64,000 nucleotides of DNA, from contig NZ_LMIK01000001.1 of assembly GCF_001428685.1 (NCBI RefSeq), positions 657,288 to 721,287 of the forward strand, given 5' to 3'. The stretch comes from Lysobacter sp. Root76. Lineage in GTDB: Bacteria; Pseudomonadota; Gammaproteobacteria; Xanthomonadales; Xanthomonadaceae. The position numbers were made by a program, and so were the translations under genes. Position 1 is the first letter of the stretch; the number at the start of each line of letters is the position of its first letter. Below are positions 1 through 9,837 of this stretch, one piece after another. A model generated the notes under the pieces. That model ran no database searches and had not been told where the DNA came from. It saw only the letters and a list, made by a program, of their open reading frames with translations.

Positions 1-241
1 GCTGCGGCGGCGCCGCGTCGCGCGCGAACAGGTCCTCGACGTACAGGCCGGTGCTGGACTTGTTGGCGGCGAAGTCGACCTTGCGCTTGGCGAACACCAG
101 ACGGCGGCCGTCCTCGGACACGGTCGGCGAGGACACCCGGTCCAGGGTGGCCAGATCGCGTATTTCAAAGCCGCGCTGAGCGGCGGTGGCGGGCAGCGCG
201 GCCGCGATCAGCAGCGGCAGGACGGCGTGACGCAGGTTCAT
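1..241 (-). CDS. S9 family peptidase, N-terminal fragment (runs off the window)
   Basis: Only the first 80 codons are present; the gene continues past position 1. The frame starts at the ATG at 241 with a signal peptide (charged NLRH, then a hydrophobic stretch ending near ALPATAA). It goes on with RGFEIRDLATLDRVSSPTVS and then a DGRRLVFAKR strand, the usual start of the beta-propeller of secreted prolyl-oligopeptidase-type (S9) peptidases. The catalytic domain lies outside the window. It would be the third S9 peptidase within 6.4 kb. It is divergent from the peptide transporter at 369, so the 241-369 gap should hold both promoters. Family assignment rests on the propeller start only. Confidence 0.7.
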   Translation of the reverse strand, partial: MNLRHAVLPLLIAAALPATAAQRGFEIRDLATLDRVSSPTVSEDGRRLVFAKRKVDFAANKSSTGLYVEDLFARDAAPPQ

Positions 242-368
242 GGGAACTCCGGGCGGGGCCAAAACGCCGATGGTAGGGGTCCGGGCCGGGGGCCGCAAAG
301 GCCGCAGCCGGGTCGGGGCGGGTCCGGCCGGCCCCGCCCGCGCCGCTATACTCCATCGATTGTCCCGA

Positions 369-2120
369 ATGCCCCTCCCTACGGAGCCCGTTGTGACCGT
401 ACCCGCAACCGCACCTCCGCCGGTCCACGGCGAGTTCTTCGGCCATCCCAAAGGCCTGTACGTCTGCTTCTTCACCGAAATGTGGGAGCGCTTCTCGTTC
501 TACGGAATGAAGGCGCTGCTGTTGCTGTACCTGCTGAAGTACCACCGATTCACCGACGACGACGGCTACGACCTGCTCGGCGCCTACGGCGGCCTGGTCT
601 ATGCCATGCCGGTGATCGGCGGCCTGCTGGCCGACCGCTACCTGGGCATGCGCAAGGCGGTGGTGCTGGGCGGCGTGCTGCTGGTCCTGGGCCACCTGGG
701 CATGGCCTACGAGGGCCACGCGGCCACCGTCGTCAACGGCGTGGTCCACCGCGACCAGGGCGCGCTGCAGGTGTTCTACCTGTCGCTGGCGCTGATCATC
801 ATGGGCGTGGGCTTCCTCAAGCCGAACATCTCGACCATCGTCGGCAAGCTGTACCCGGAAAACGATCCGCGCCGCGATTCGGGCTTCACCCTGTTCTACG
901 CCGGCATCAACATCGGCGCGCTGTTCGCCAGCCTGATCTGCGCCTTCCTGGGCGAGACCTACGGCTGGAAGTACGGCTTCGGCGCCGCCGGCGTCGGCAT
1001 GGTCGCCGGCCTGATCATGTTCATCTGGGGCCAGAAGTACCTCTACGGCCACGCCGAACCGAACAACCCGGCGCTGCTGCGCGAGCGCGTCGCCGGCCTG
1101 GCGCGCGAGTGGTGGATCTACCTGGGCGCCATCGGCGGCGTGGCGGTGGTGTGGCAGCTGATCCAGCGCACCTGGACCGTGCACGGCGCCATGCATCTGA
1201 TCGCGGCCGGATTCCTGGCCTGGTTCATCTGGTTCCTGGTCGCCAAGTGCAACAAGGTCCAGCGTGAACAGATGATCTCGCTGGTGCTGATGATCGTCGG
1301 CGTGCTGATCTTCTTCACCCTGTACGAGCAGACCTACGGCAGCTGGATCACGTTCACCGACCGTCTGCTGACCAAGGACCTGTTCCCCAGCCTCAGCAAC
1401 GTGAGCACCAGCACGCTGCCGTGGTCGCTGTTCCTGCTCGCGGCCAGCCCGTTCCTGATGATCGTGGCCCTGAAGGCCAGCGACAATAACAACGCCGGCT
1501 TGGCCAAGGGCATGGTGGCGCTGCTGACGCTGGGCCTGGGCGTGGCCTGCTTCCACGACGTGGTGCTGGTCCCGCAAACCGCGGGCTCGCTGACCTTCCT
1601 GGGCGCGTTCTTCATCGTCGTGCTCTCGCCGATCTTCGCCTGGCTGTGGCCGTGGCTGGAAAATCGCGGGCTCAACCCGAGCAAACCGGCCAAGATGGCG
1701 ATCGGCCTGATCGTCGCCGGCCTGGCCTTCGTGCCGCTGATGCTGGCCGCGCAAGCCACCGCCGGCGGCGCCATGGCCAGCGTGTGGTGGCTGGTGCTGG
1801 CCTACTTTGTGCTGGAAGTCGGCGAGATGTGCCTGTCGCCGATCGGCTTGTCCGCGGTCACCCAGCTGTCGGTGGCGCGCGTGGTCGGCCTGATGATGGG
1901 CGGCTTCTGGCTCGCGACCGCGTACTCGGAAGTGCTGGCCGCGCAGTTCGGCAAGCTGGCCTCGCTGGACCTGCCGGAAGGCGCCGCGGTCGACTTCGCC
2001 ACTGCGAGCGCCAAGTACGGCGACCTGTTCCAGCTGATGATGTGGATCGGCATCGGCTCGGGCGTGCTGTACTTCGTGATCTCGCCGCTGCTGCGCAAGT
2101 GGATGCATGGGGTGAAGTAA
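369..2120 (+). CDS. POT-family proton-dependent oligopeptide transporter
   Basis: A 583-aa polytopic inner-membrane protein of the proton-coupled di-/tripeptide transporter family (PTR2/DtpA type, MFS fold). The motif FFTEMWERFSFYGMKALLLLYL near the N-terminus is the POT ExxER signature on TM1. FYAGINIGAL follows in TM5, and many hydrophobic segments run to the C-terminus. The open frame extends upstream to 240, but that part is arginine/glycine-rich without family similarity. I prefer the ATG at 369; a GTG at 393 is also possible. It presumably imports peptides released by the neighbouring secreted S9 peptidases. A strong hairpin terminator follows 30 bp after the stop. Confidence 0.93.
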   Translation: MPLPTEPVVTVPATAPPPVHGEFFGHPKGLYVCFFTEMWERFSFYGMKALLLLYLLKYHRFTDDDGYDLLGAYGGLVYAMPVIGGLLADRYLGMRKAVVLGGVLLVLGHLGMAYEGHAATVVNGVVHRDQGALQVFYLSLALIIMGVGFLKPNISTIVGKLYPENDPRRDSGFTLFYAGINIGALFASLICAFLGETYGWKYGFGAAGVGMVAGLIMFIWGQKYLYGHAEPNNPALLRERVAGLAREWWIYLGAIGGVAVVWQLIQRTWTVHGAMHLIAAGFLAWFIWFLVAKCNKVQREQMISLVLMIVGVLIFFTLYEQTYGSWITFTDRLLTKDLFPSLSNVSTSTLPWSLFLLAASPFLMIVALKASDNNNAGLAKGMVALLTLGLGVACFHDVVLVPQTAGSLTFLGAFFIVVLSPIFAWLWPWLENRGLNPSKPAKMAIGLIVAGLAFVPLMLAAQATAGGAMASVWWLVLAYFVLEVGEMCLSPIGLSAVTQLSVARVVGLMMGGFWLATAYSEVLAAQFGKLASLDLPEGAAVDFATASAKYGDLFQLMMWIGIGSGVLYFVISPLLRKWMHGVK

Positions 2121-2149
2121 GGGCCCGGCCTTCCGCGCAGGATCCAAAG

Positions 2150-2179
2150 AAAAACGGCGCCTCGCGGCGCCGTTTTTTT
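2150..2179. terminator. bidirectional rho-independent terminator
   Basis: The perfect inverted repeat ACGGCGCC/GGCGCCGT closes a TCGC loop, flanked by an A-run on the left and seven Ts on the right. It can end transcription of the peptide transporter on + and of the S9 peptidase (stop at 2234) on -. Confidence 0.9.
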
Positions 2180-2233
2180 GTGGCGGATCGCTGCAGCCGG
2201 ACTCGAAGCGAACCCGACTTTCGGCCCGGCCGC

Positions 2234-4222
2234 TTACTTCCCCGCAGCGGGCTTCGCCGCCGCAGGCGCGGTCGCGACCTGGCCGCCGAGGCTGCGCGCC
2301 AGGAACGCCAGCAGCTTGGTGTAGTACTCGCGCTGATGGGCAGCGGTGTAGAAGCCGTGGCCTTCGGTGTCGTAGTACAGCGTTTCCACCGGCGTACCGG
2401 CCTTGCGTAGCGCCTGCTCCATCATCTTGCTGTGCGAGATCGGCGCGCGCTCGTCCTCGCCGCCCGCGGCCAGAAACACCGGTACCTTGATCCGGTCGGC
2501 CATGCGCGTGGGCGACACCGCGCCGAGTTCCTCGCGGCTGCCGATCCACTCGCGCAAGTAGGTTTCGCCCGAACCGCGACGCTGGATATCGCCGGTGTTG
2601 TGCATGCTGGGCAGGTCGTAGACGCCGACGTAGCCGGCCGCGCACTTGTACAGGGTCGGCTCCTTGGCCGCACCCATCAAGGCCGCATAGGCACCGTAGC
2701 TGGCACCGTAGATGCAGATGCGGCCGCTGTCGGCGACGCCCTGCTGGATCGCCCAACGGGTCGCGTCGGTGACATCGTCCTGCATCTTGCCGCCCCACTC
2801 GCGCGCGCCGGCGTGGACGAAGGCGCGGCCATACCCGCCCGAACCGCGGAAATCGACCTGCAGCACCGCATAGCCGGCGGCGGCCAGCATCTGCGCTTCC
2901 TCGTCGAAGCCCCACGGATCCTGGATGCCATACGGTCCGCCATGGGGCATTACCACCATCGGCAGATTCTTGCCGCTGCTGCTCTTGGGAATGCTCAAGT
3001 AACCCTGCAATGCCAGGCCATCGCGCGCCTTGAGCGATATGCTGCGCTTCTCCGCCATTTCCGCCGGATCGAACCAGTCGCGCCGGCTGAGCAGGTGCTC
3101 GGCCCTCTTCGCGGTGGTGTCGAACAAAAAGAAGTCGCCGGGATTGTTGCCGCCGGACACTTCGACCAGGGCCAGGCGCTGATCGCTGGTGCGCGAGGTG
3201 ATGCGCACCGGATCGCCGCCGAACGCAGATTCCAGACTCTTGTACAGGCGCGATTCCGGCGCGGCGGTATCGAAGAACTTGGTGATGCGCTTGCCGTCGA
3301 CGAAGAACGCGCCGACCGGCGTCGCCGAATTGCTGCGGTAAATGAAACCGGCCGGATCGACCTTGGCATCCTGTAGCAAATCGGTGCGCTTCTGGGTAGC
3401 GATGTCGTAGGCGACGATCGCGTCCGGCCCATTCTTGCGCTCAGCCTGGAAGTAGGCCGTCTTGTCGTCGGCAGAGAAACCGATCGGGTATTCGATGCCT
3501 TCGCCGGTGTTCTCGGCGCTGATCATCTCCCATTCCGCACTCTCGCTCTTGCGGTAGTAGAGCTTGCGGATACGGTCGATGCCGAAACCGCTGGCGAAAC
3601 GCACCAGTCCCTGGTTGTCGGTGATGAAATCGGCGTTGCGCACCGGCGCGCGCGCGAGAGGCAAGCGGCGGCCGGTGTAGACGTCCATCTTTTCGACCCG
3701 GGTATAGGGATCGTCGGCGAACGGCTGCACCGAGATGATGATGTTCTTGTCGTCGTTCGGCAGGTCGTCGACCACGAAAGCTGCGATCTGCTCGACCTTC
3801 TTGGGCTGGATCTTGGTGCCGAGCCCTGCACCCTGCACGCTCTGGCCCACCAGCAAGCCCGGCTGGGTGCCGTCTGCATTGATCGCGTAAAGGTTGCCGT
3901 CGAGCCGCGGCTGATCGAGCGCACCGATCTTGCGCGCCATGCTGATCACCACGCGATCCGGATTGACCCACCAGAAATCGTCGACGTGCGTGTTCTTTTC
4001 AAGACGGAAGTTCGCCGTGACCTTATTGTCGGCCCGGCGCAGGATCACCAGCGCGGTCTTGTCCTCGAACGGAACGGTCGCGGCCAGGTAATCGCCGTTG
4101 GGCGAAATCTTGACGTCGTTGAACTGATCCTTCTTGATGTAGGCATCGACATTGACCGCCGACGCCATCGGCGCCGCAATCAGGCCGGCGCACAGCGCGG
4201 CCGCACTCAACCACTGCTTCAT
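2234..4222 (-). CDS. secreted S9 prolyl-oligopeptidase-family peptidase
   Basis: A 662-aa protein with a signal peptide (cleavage near PMASA-VN). The N-terminal two thirds form the family beta-propeller and the C-terminal third is an alpha/beta-hydrolase. The triad is visible: Ser in GASYGAYA near residue 508, Asp in GGEDERAP near 589 and His in TEGHGFYTA near 622. The HGGPYG oxyanion region precedes the Ser. Likely a periplasmic or extracellular dipeptidyl/acylaminoacyl-type peptidase; exact specificity cannot be read from the sequence. AGGAAATG places the ATG at 4222 well. It lies downstream of a second S9 gene, but a terminator at 4267-4303 separates them, so it probably has its own promoter. 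It ends in a short Ala/Lys/Pro-rich tail. Confidence 0.93.
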   Translation of the reverse strand: MKQWLSAAALCAGLIAAPMASAVNVDAYIKKDQFNDVKISPNGDYLAATVPFEDKTALVILRRADNKVTANFRLEKNTHVDDFWWVNPDRVVISMARKIGALDQPRLDGNLYAINADGTQPGLLVGQSVQGAGLGTKIQPKKVEQIAAFVVDDLPNDDKNIIISVQPFADDPYTRVEKMDVYTGRRLPLARAPVRNADFITDNQGLVRFASGFGIDRIRKLYYRKSESAEWEMISAENTGEGIEYPIGFSADDKTAYFQAERKNGPDAIVAYDIATQKRTDLLQDAKVDPAGFIYRSNSATPVGAFFVDGKRITKFFDTAAPESRLYKSLESAFGGDPVRITSRTSDQRLALVEVSGGNNPGDFFLFDTTAKRAEHLLSRRDWFDPAEMAEKRSISLKARDGLALQGYLSIPKSSSGKNLPMVVMPHGGPYGIQDPWGFDEEAQMLAAAGYAVLQVDFRGSGGYGRAFVHAGAREWGGKMQDDVTDATRWAIQQGVADSGRICIYGASYGAYAALMGAAKEPTLYKCAAGYVGVYDLPSMHNTGDIQRRGSGETYLREWIGSREELGAVSPTRMADRIKVPVFLAAGGEDERAPISHSKMMEQALRKAGTPVETLYYDTEGHGFYTAAHQREYYTKLLAFLARSLGGQVATAPAAAKPAAGK

Positions 4223-4266
4223 TTCCTAACTCCCCTGATTTCTATGTACCTGTAGGCACGCCCTGC

Positions 4267-4303
4267 GGAAAACGACTGCGGCCACCCGGATGGGTGGCCG
4301 CAG
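4267..4303 (-). terminator. rho-independent terminator of the upstream S9 gene
   Basis: A perfect 12-bp stem (4276-4287 with 4292-4303, arm CTGCGGCCACCC) closes a 4-nt loop. Read on the minus strand it is followed by TCGTTTTCC. It sits between the stop of the gene at 4332 and the start of the gene at 4222. Confidence 0.85.
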
Positions 4304-4331
4304 ATGCAACGGACGAACGCGCGCGAAGGGC

Positions 4332-6338
4332 TCAATTGGCCTTCGACGCGCCCCCGACCTTGACCTTGCCGCCGATATGGCGGTCGAAGAAGTTCAGCAT
4401 CTCAGTGTACAGACGCTGGTTGTTCTCTTCCTTATAGAAACCGTGCATTTCGCCGGACTGGATGATCATGCCTTCCGGCGGATTGCCGGCCGCGATCAGC
4501 GCCTTGTTCATCGACTCGGTGTTTTCCGGCGGGCAGCGCGGATCGCGCGCGCCGGCGGCGAGGTAGACCGGAATCTTGAACTTGTCGGCGTGCTTGACCG
4601 GCGACATCGCGTCCTGCTCGGCCTTGGTCTTGCCGAAAGCACGGGCCATGTAGCGACGGCCGCTTTCGCGGTCGGAGGTATCGCTCTTGGTCAGCTGCAC
4701 GTCGATGTCGTAGGCGCCGACGTAACCGAACGAGCACTTGAACAGCGTCTGGTCGATGGTCGGCGCCATCAGCGAGGCGTAGCCGCCGAAGCTGCCGCCG
4801 TAGATGCAGACGCGGTCGCCGTCGGCGTAACCCTGGTTGATGGTCCACTTCGTGGCGTCGATGATGTCGTTCATGATGCCGGTGGCCCAGGTGCCGTAGC
4901 CCATGTCCTGGAAGCCCTTGCCGAAGCCGCCCGAGCCGCGGTAATTGATCTGCATCACCAGGTAGCCGCGGCTGGCGAGCATCTGGGTTTCCCAATTGAA
5001 CGCCCAGTCGTCGCGCGGGCCCATCGGGCCGCCGTGCACGTTGACGATCATCGGCAGGTTCTTGCCGTCGGAACCGTTCGGGATGGTCAGGTAGCCATGG
5101 ATCTTGAGGCCGTCGCGGGTGGTCATCGAGAACGGCTTGACGCTCGCCATCTTCTTCGGGTCCAGCCACTTGCGGCCCTGCATCAGGAAGCGCGCCTTGC
5201 CGGTGTCGCGGTCGTACAGATAGAGCTCGCCCGGGTTCTTGTCGCTGACCACCGAGACCACGATCTTCTTGCCGTCCTTGGTCGCGCTGGAGAAACGCAC
5301 CAGCTGGCCCGGGAACGCGCCGGCGAGCGAGGCGTAGATCTCGGCGTCGGGATGCTTTTCATCGACCATGGTCACGCGCGGCGCGCCGGCCTCGGTGATC
5401 ACGCCGAGGATGGTGTCGCCGTCGGCCGAAGTGATGTAGCCGGCCGGGTCGGAGACCGCGTCTTCGAACAGGCTATTGAAGACGCCGGTGGCTGGGTCGA
5501 TGGTGCCCAGGGCTTCGGGCTTCTTGCCGTCGCTCTGGTTGGCGTAGATCAGGCCGTCGGTGGAGGTGCCGATCACGCTCAGGTGCTTGCCCGAGCTCTT
5601 GGAACTGTTGATCAAGGTCCACTTGCCGTCGTCGCCGCGGCGGTAGAGCTCGTTCTGGCTGTCGAAATTGCCCTGGGCGTCTTCGTCGTCGTAGCAGATG
5701 GCGAAGCGCGGCGCCTTGGCGGCATCCAGCGCGATCTCGCAATTCTCGCGCGGCGCGCGCGCCAGCGACTTGCGGCGGCCGGTCAGGGTGTCGAACAGTA
5801 CCAGTTCGGTGCCCGAGCCTTCGCTGGAACGCGGCGAGGTCACCGCCATGATCACATTGACGTCGTCGTCGCGCAGCGTGTCCAGCAACTGGAAGCGCTC
5901 GTTACCGACCTGCTTGCCGCGCTGGGTGGCGTCGCGGGTGCCGTAGAACACCAGCGGTCGCGGCTGGGTGCCGTCGGCGTTGACGCCGTACCACTCGCCG
6001 GTACCGAAGGGCTGGGCATAGCGGCCGAGCTTCTTGACCGAATTGAAGATCAGACGCTCGGGACTGACCCATTCGAACTGACCCACGCTCTTCTCGTCCG
6101 GCAGCTGATTGACCTTGACCACGCTCAGGTCCTTGGTGCGCAGCACGGTCAGGACGTCCTGGTCGCCGCGGTCGACGGTCAGCGCCAGATACTCGCCGCT
6201 GGGCGAGATCTTGGCGCCGCTGTAGGTCGGATGGCGGACGAAGTCGGCGATCGAGGGCGCGCCGGACGGCGCATCGGCGGCTTGCGCAGAGGCCGCGCAC
6301 AGCGCCAGGCCCAGCACCGCGAGGTGCAGCTTTTTCAT
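4332..6338 (-). CDS. secreted S9 prolyl-oligopeptidase-family peptidase (paralogue)
   Basis: A 668-aa protein with a signal peptide (KKLHLAVLGLALCAASAQAA), an S9 propeller and a C-terminal alpha/beta-hydrolase. The triad is Ser in GGSFGGYA near residue 517, Asp in ARDPRCPP near 598 and His in MHGFYKEE near 631; VHGGPMGP supplies the oxyanion region. It shares its start-of-domain pattern (KISPxGxYLA) and C-terminal layout with the gene at 2234, so the pair probably arose by duplication. The two differ in the nucleophile motif (GGSFGG against GASYGA), which may mean different peptide preference. It has its own terminator and probably its own promoter in 6339-6450. Confidence 0.93.
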   Translation of the reverse strand: MKKLHLAVLGLALCAASAQAADAPSGAPSIADFVRHPTYSGAKISPSGEYLALTVDRGDQDVLTVLRTKDLSVVKVNQLPDEKSVGQFEWVSPERLIFNSVKKLGRYAQPFGTGEWYGVNADGTQPRPLVFYGTRDATQRGKQVGNERFQLLDTLRDDDVNVIMAVTSPRSSEGSGTELVLFDTLTGRRKSLARAPRENCEIALDAAKAPRFAICYDDEDAQGNFDSQNELYRRGDDGKWTLINSSKSSGKHLSVIGTSTDGLIYANQSDGKKPEALGTIDPATGVFNSLFEDAVSDPAGYITSADGDTILGVITEAGAPRVTMVDEKHPDAEIYASLAGAFPGQLVRFSSATKDGKKIVVSVVSDKNPGELYLYDRDTGKARFLMQGRKWLDPKKMASVKPFSMTTRDGLKIHGYLTIPNGSDGKNLPMIVNVHGGPMGPRDDWAFNWETQMLASRGYLVMQINYRGSGGFGKGFQDMGYGTWATGIMNDIIDATKWTINQGYADGDRVCIYGGSFGGYASLMAPTIDQTLFKCSFGYVGAYDIDVQLTKSDTSDRESGRRYMARAFGKTKAEQDAMSPVKHADKFKIPVYLAAGARDPRCPPENTESMNKALIAAGNPPEGMIIQSGEMHGFYKEENNQRLYTEMLNFFDRHIGGKVKVGGASKAN

Positions 6339-6397
6339 TTCGGTTATCCCCTAAAACGACGCGAAAAAACGGCTCGCGCCTAGCCTACCGCATCCAA

Positions 6398-6432
6398 CGC
6401 GCTTGGGCACCCGGCCCCCTACCCCAAGCGCG
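6398..6432 (-). terminator. hairpin after the rml operon (weak terminator)
   Basis: A perfect 10-bp inverted repeat, CGCGCTTGGG with CCCAAGCGCG, around a 15-nt loop, starting 19 bp after the rmlD stop. No T-run follows on the minus strand, so it may be a rho-assisted end or a stability hairpin. Confidence 0.45.
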
Positions 6433-6450
6433 CCGACACGGAGACTTTGC

Positions 6451-7341
6451 CTAATCTGTCGCCAGAGTACGGTCCAGGGCCGCGCGCCAGTCCGGCAGGT
6501 CCAGACCGTAATCGCGGCGCAGGCGCGTGGTGTCCAGCACCGAATAGGCCGGACGCCGGGCACGCGTGGGGTAGTCGGCGGTGGCGATCGGATGCACGCT
6601 CGGCCGGCGTGCGATCAGGCCGCGCTCGAAAGCGCTTTCGAAGATCGCCTCGGCGAAGCCGTGCCAAGTGGTTTCGCCGCCCGCGACGAGATGCCGTATG
6701 CCGGACTCGGCCACGCCCTGGCGCAGGATCTGCGCGCTGACGTCTGCGATCAGCCAGGCCGGCGTCGGCGATCCGATCTGGTCGGCGACCACGCGCAGTT
6801 CGTCGCGCTCGGCGCCGACCCGCAGCATGGTGCGCAGGAAATTGGCGCCGTGGGTGGCGTAGACCCAGGCCGTGCGCAGGATCAGATGACGCGTGCCGCT
6901 GACCGTGATTTCGCGCTCGCCGGCGAGCTTGCTGGCGCCGTACACGCCCAGCGGCGCGGTGGCGTCGTCTTCGCGATAAGGGCGCGTGCCGCTGCCGTCG
7001 AACACATAGTCCGTCGAGTAATGCAGCAGCGGCGCGCCGCGCATCGCGCAGGCCCGCGCGATGCGCCCCGGCGCCTCGGCGTTGATGCGAAACGCCAGCT
7101 CGGGTTCGTCCTCGGCACGGTCGACTGCGGTATGCGCGGTCGCATTGACCACGATGTCGGGCGCGACCCGCTGGAACAACGGCGCGATCGCGTCGAGTTC
7201 GGCCAGGTCCAAGGCCTCGCAGCGGCCGCCGTCGGGCAGCTCGCCGCTGCGCGTGGTGACCACGACCTCGCCCAACGGGGCCAGGCTGCGCCGCAGTTCC
7301 TGGCCGACCTGGCCGTTGCCGCCCAGCAGCAGGATCTTCAT
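6451..7341 (-). CDS. rmlD: dTDP-4-dehydrorhamnose reductase
   Basis: A 296-aa cytoplasmic enzyme for the last step of dTDP-L-rhamnose synthesis: NAD(P)H reduction of dTDP-4-keto-L-rhamnose. The start [16 protein letters not shown] is the RmlD Rossmann motif GxxGQVG. NATAHTAVDRAE, HYSTDYVFDG and the catalytic YGASKLAGE (Tyr-x-x-x-Lys) follow in family order. Length is normal. The start at 7341 overlaps the rmlC stop by four bases (ATGA), so translation is coupled. The open frame extends further upstream, but that part only re-reads rmlC in another frame. Confidence 0.97.
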   Translation of the reverse strand: MKILLLGGNGQVGQELRRSLAPLGEVVVTTRSGELPDGGRCEALDLAELDAIAPLFQRVAPDIVVNATAHTAVDRAEDEPELAFRINAEAPGRIARACAMRGAPLLHYSTDYVFDGSGTRPYREDDATAPLGVYGASKLAGEREITVSGTRHLILRTAWVYATHGANFLRTMLRVGAERDELRVVADQIGSPTPAWLIADVSAQILRQGVAESGIRHLVAGGETTWHGFAEAIFESAFERGLIARRPSVHPIATADYPTRARRPAYSVLDTTRLRRDYGLDLPDWRAALDRTLATD

Positions 7342-7895
7342 GCGGAATAGACAGGCAGGCGGTCCGCCGGGACCTCGGCCAGCAAGGGCGCGCGCGCGTC
7401 CTTGTCCGACAGGCTCGGCTCGCTGATCGGCCAGTCGATCGCCAGCGCCGGGTCGTCCCAGCGGATGCCGGCGTCGGCCTTGGCATCGTAGGTCGCGGTG
7501 CACAGGTAGGTGAACACCGCGCGCTCGCTGAGCACGGCGAAACCGTGGGCGAAGCCTTCCGGTATCCAGAAGTGGCGCTTGTTCTCGGCGCTCAGCAGCA
7601 CCGCGGCCCAACGGCCGTAGTGCGGCGAGCCGCGGCGGATGTCGACCGCGACGTCCCAGACTTCGCCTTCGATCACCGACACGTACTTGCCCTGCGGATT
7701 GGGCCACTGGTAGTGCAGGCCGCGCAGCACGCCGCGCGCCGACGAGGACATGTTGCCCTGGACGAAGTTCGGCGACAGACCGTGCTCGGCGAGCTTGTCG
7801 CGGTTGAACGATTCGAAGAAATAGCCGCGCGCGTCGCCGAACACCTGCGGTTCGATGACCACGCAGCCCGGCAGATCGGTTTCGATCACTTTCAC
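7338..7895 (-). CDS. rmlC: dTDP-4-dehydrorhamnose 3,5-epimerase
   Basis: A 185-aa cupin enzyme that epimerises dTDP-4-keto-6-deoxyglucose at C3 and C5. Diagnostic stretches are [13 protein letters not shown] at the start, [10 protein letters not shown] with the catalytic His, [15 protein letters not shown] and the [14 protein letters not shown] core strand. It overlaps rmlA by four bases upstream and rmlD by four bases downstream. Length is typical. Nothing is missing. Confidence 0.97.
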   Translation of the reverse strand: MKVIETDLPGCVVIEPQVFGDARGYFFESFNRDKLAEHGLSPNFVQGNMSSSARGVLRGLHYQWPNPQGKYVSVIEGEVWDVAVDIRRGSPHYGRWAAVLLSAENKRHFWIPEGFAHGFAVLSERAVFTYLCTATYDAKADAGIRWDDPALAIDWPISEPSLSDKDARAPLLAEVPADRLPVYSA

Positions 7896-8776
7896 GGCAC
7901 GAACCCCCGCTTGGCCAGGCCCAGCAGATATTGGCCGTAGCCGTTCTTGGCCAGCGGCGCGGCCAGTTCGATCAGGCGGTCGCCGTCGATCCAGCCGTTG
8001 TTCCAGGCGATCTCCTCGGGACAGCAGATGCGCAGCCCCTGGCGCGCTTCGATGGTCTCGATGAAGTTGGACGCTTCCAGCAGCGACTGGTGGGTACCGG
8101 TGTCGAGCCAGGCATAACCGCGGCCGAGCTGCTCCAGATGCAAGGAGCCTTCTTCGAGATAGCGGCGGTTGAGATCGGTGATTTCCAGCTCGCCGCGCGG
8201 CGAAGGCTTGAGATCGGCGGCGAAGTCGCTGGCGCGGCCATCGTAGAAGTACAGGCCGGTCACCGCATAGTTGGAACGCGGCTGCTCCGGCTTTTCTTCC
8301 AAGCCGATCACCCGGCCCTCGCCATCGAACTCGGCCACGCCGTAGCGCTCCGGATCGTTGACCCAGTAGCCGAATACGGTTGCGCCCTGTTCGCGCTGGT
8401 CGGCGCGCTTGAGCATCGCGGTCAGGCCCGGGCCGTGGAAGATGTTGTCGCCCAGGACCAGACAGCTGGGACCGCCGGCCAGGAACTCGCGGCCGATCAG
8501 GAACGCCTGCGCCAGGCCGTCGGGGCTGGGCTGCGCGGCGTATTCGATGTTCATGCCCCAGCGCGAACCGTCGCCGAGCAAGTGGCGGAACAGCGCCTGC
8601 TCGTGCGGGGTGTTGATGATCAGCACGTCGCGAATGCCCGCCAGCATCAGCACGCTGAGCGGGTAATAGATCATCGGCTTGTCGTACACCGGCAGCAGCT
8701 GCTTGCTGATCGCCTGGGTGATCGGATACAGCCGGGTGCCGGAGCCGCCGGCGAGGATGATGCCCTTACGATTCAT
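7892..8776 (-). CDS. rmlA: glucose-1-phosphate thymidylyltransferase
   Basis: A 294-aa nucleotidyltransferase that makes dTDP-glucose from glucose-1-phosphate and dTTP. The start [18 protein letters not shown] is the sugar-nucleotide pyrophosphorylase signature; [24 protein letters not shown] and GLEEKPEQP follow. The start is the ATG at 8776. Frame upstream of it overlaps the end of rmlB and is not family-like. It lies 8 bp after the rmlB stop and overlaps rmlC by four bases. Confidence 0.97.
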   Translation of the reverse strand: MNRKGIILAGGSGTRLYPITQAISKQLLPVYDKPMIYYPLSVLMLAGIRDVLIINTPHEQALFRHLLGDGSRWGMNIEYAAQPSPDGLAQAFLIGREFLAGGPSCLVLGDNIFHGPGLTAMLKRADQREQGATVFGYWVNDPERYGVAEFDGEGRVIGLEEKPEQPRSNYAVTGLYFYDGRASDFAADLKPSPRGELEITDLNRRYLEEGSLHLEQLGRGYAWLDTGTHQSLLEASNFIETIEARQGLRICCPEEIAWNNGWIDGDRLIELAAPLAKNGYGQYLLGLAKRGFVP

Positions 8777-8784
8777 GGTCGTCC

Positions 8785-9837
8785 TCAAGCCTGGCCGATG
8801 CGTTCGAGTCGGTAGCTGCCGTCGAGCACGCGCTGCACCCACGGCTGCTGCTCGAGGTACCAGTCGACGGTGCGCGCCATGCCCTCCTCGAAGGTCACGG
8901 TCGGCGCCCAGCCCAGTTCGCCCTGCAGCTTGGAAGCGTCGATCGCGTAGCGGCGGTCGTGACCCGGGCGATCCTTGACGTAGGTGATCAGCGACTCGCG
9001 CTTGCGGCCGTCGGCGAGCGGGCGACGCTGGTCGAGCAAGGCGCAGACGGTCTTGACCACGACGATGTTCTGGCGCTCGGCGTCGCCGCCGACGTTGTAG
9101 GTCTCGCCCAGGCGACCGGCTTCGAGCACGCGCCGGATCGCGGCGCAGTGGTCGCCGACGTACAGCCAGTCGCGCACGTTGAGGCCGTCGCCATAGACCG
9201 GCAGCGGCTCGCCGGCCAGCGCCTTGGCGATGATCAGCGGAATGAGCTTTTCCGGGAACTGGTACGGACCGTAGTTGTTCGAGCAGTTGGTGGTCAGCAC
9301 CGGCAGGCCGTAGGTGTGGTGGAAGGCCCGCACCAGATGATCGGACGCGGCCTTGGACGCCGAGTACGGCGAATTCGGCGCGTAAGGCGTGGTCTCGGTG
9401 AATTTGCCGGTATCGCCGAGGGTGCCGTACACCTCGTCGGTGGACACGTGCAGGAAACGGAACGCGTCGCGGCCCGGCGCATCCAGCGATTTCCAGTAGT
9501 CGCGGCTCTGCTCCAGCAGGCTCAGGGTGCCGACCACGTTGGTATGCACGAACGCGGCCGGGCCGTCGATCGAACGATCGACGTGGCTCTCGGCGGCGAA
9601 GTTGATCACTGCGTCGGGACGGTGCTCGCGCAGCAGGCGTGCGACCAGTTCGGCATCGCCGATGTCGCCCTGCACGAACACATGGCGCTCGTCGCCGTCC
9701 AGCGGGCCCAGAGTGTCGAGGTTGCCCGCATAGGTCAGCGCGTCCAGGTTCACGACCTTGACGCCGCGCTGCACCGCTTCGAGTACGAAATTACCGCCAA
9801 TGAACCCGGCGCCGCCGGTCACCAACCAAGTAGACAC
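8785..9837 (-). CDS. rmlB: dTDP-glucose 4,6-dehydratase
   Basis: A 350-aa extended short-chain dehydrogenase that converts dTDP-glucose to the 4-keto-6-deoxy sugar, the second step toward dTDP-rhamnose. It has [13 protein letters not shown] at the N-terminus, [20 protein letters not shown] with the dehydratase Asp-Glu pair, [12 protein letters not shown] (Tyr/Lys) and [15 protein letters not shown]. The start is a GTG at 9837 preceded at good distance by AGGGAG. First gene of the rmlBACD operon; its promoter should lie in the region just above 9838. The product supplies rhamnose for LPS O-antigen or exopolysaccharide. Confidence 0.97.
   Translation of the reverse strand: MSTWLVTGGAGFIGGNFVLEAVQRGVKVVNLDALTYAGNLDTLGPLDGDERHVFVQGDIGDAELVARLLREHRPDAVINFAAESHVDRSIDGPAAFVHTNVVGTLSLLEQSRDYWKSLDAPGRDAFRFLHVSTDEVYGTLGDTGKFTETTPYAPNSPYSASKAASDHLVRAFHHTYGLPVLTTNCSNNYGPYQFPEKLIPLIIAKALAGEPLPVYGDGLNVRDWLYVGDHCAAIRRVLEAGRLGETYNVGGDAERQNIVVVKTVCALLDQRRPLADGRKRESLITYVKDRPGHDRRYAIDASKLQGELGWAPTVTFEEGMARTVDWYLEQQPWVQRVLDGSYRLERIGQA

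Noticed and set aside
165-2915. A 916-codon minus-strand frame across the peptide transporter
   Set aside because: It spans two genes and a terminator, and its protein is low-complexity His/Gln/Arg-rich. The transporter and S9 frames explain the sequence.
4290-6383. A 697-codon + strand frame opposite an S9 peptidase gene
   Set aside because: It mirrors the real gene codon by codon and has no family motif; the minus strand has an intact catalytic triad and signal peptide.
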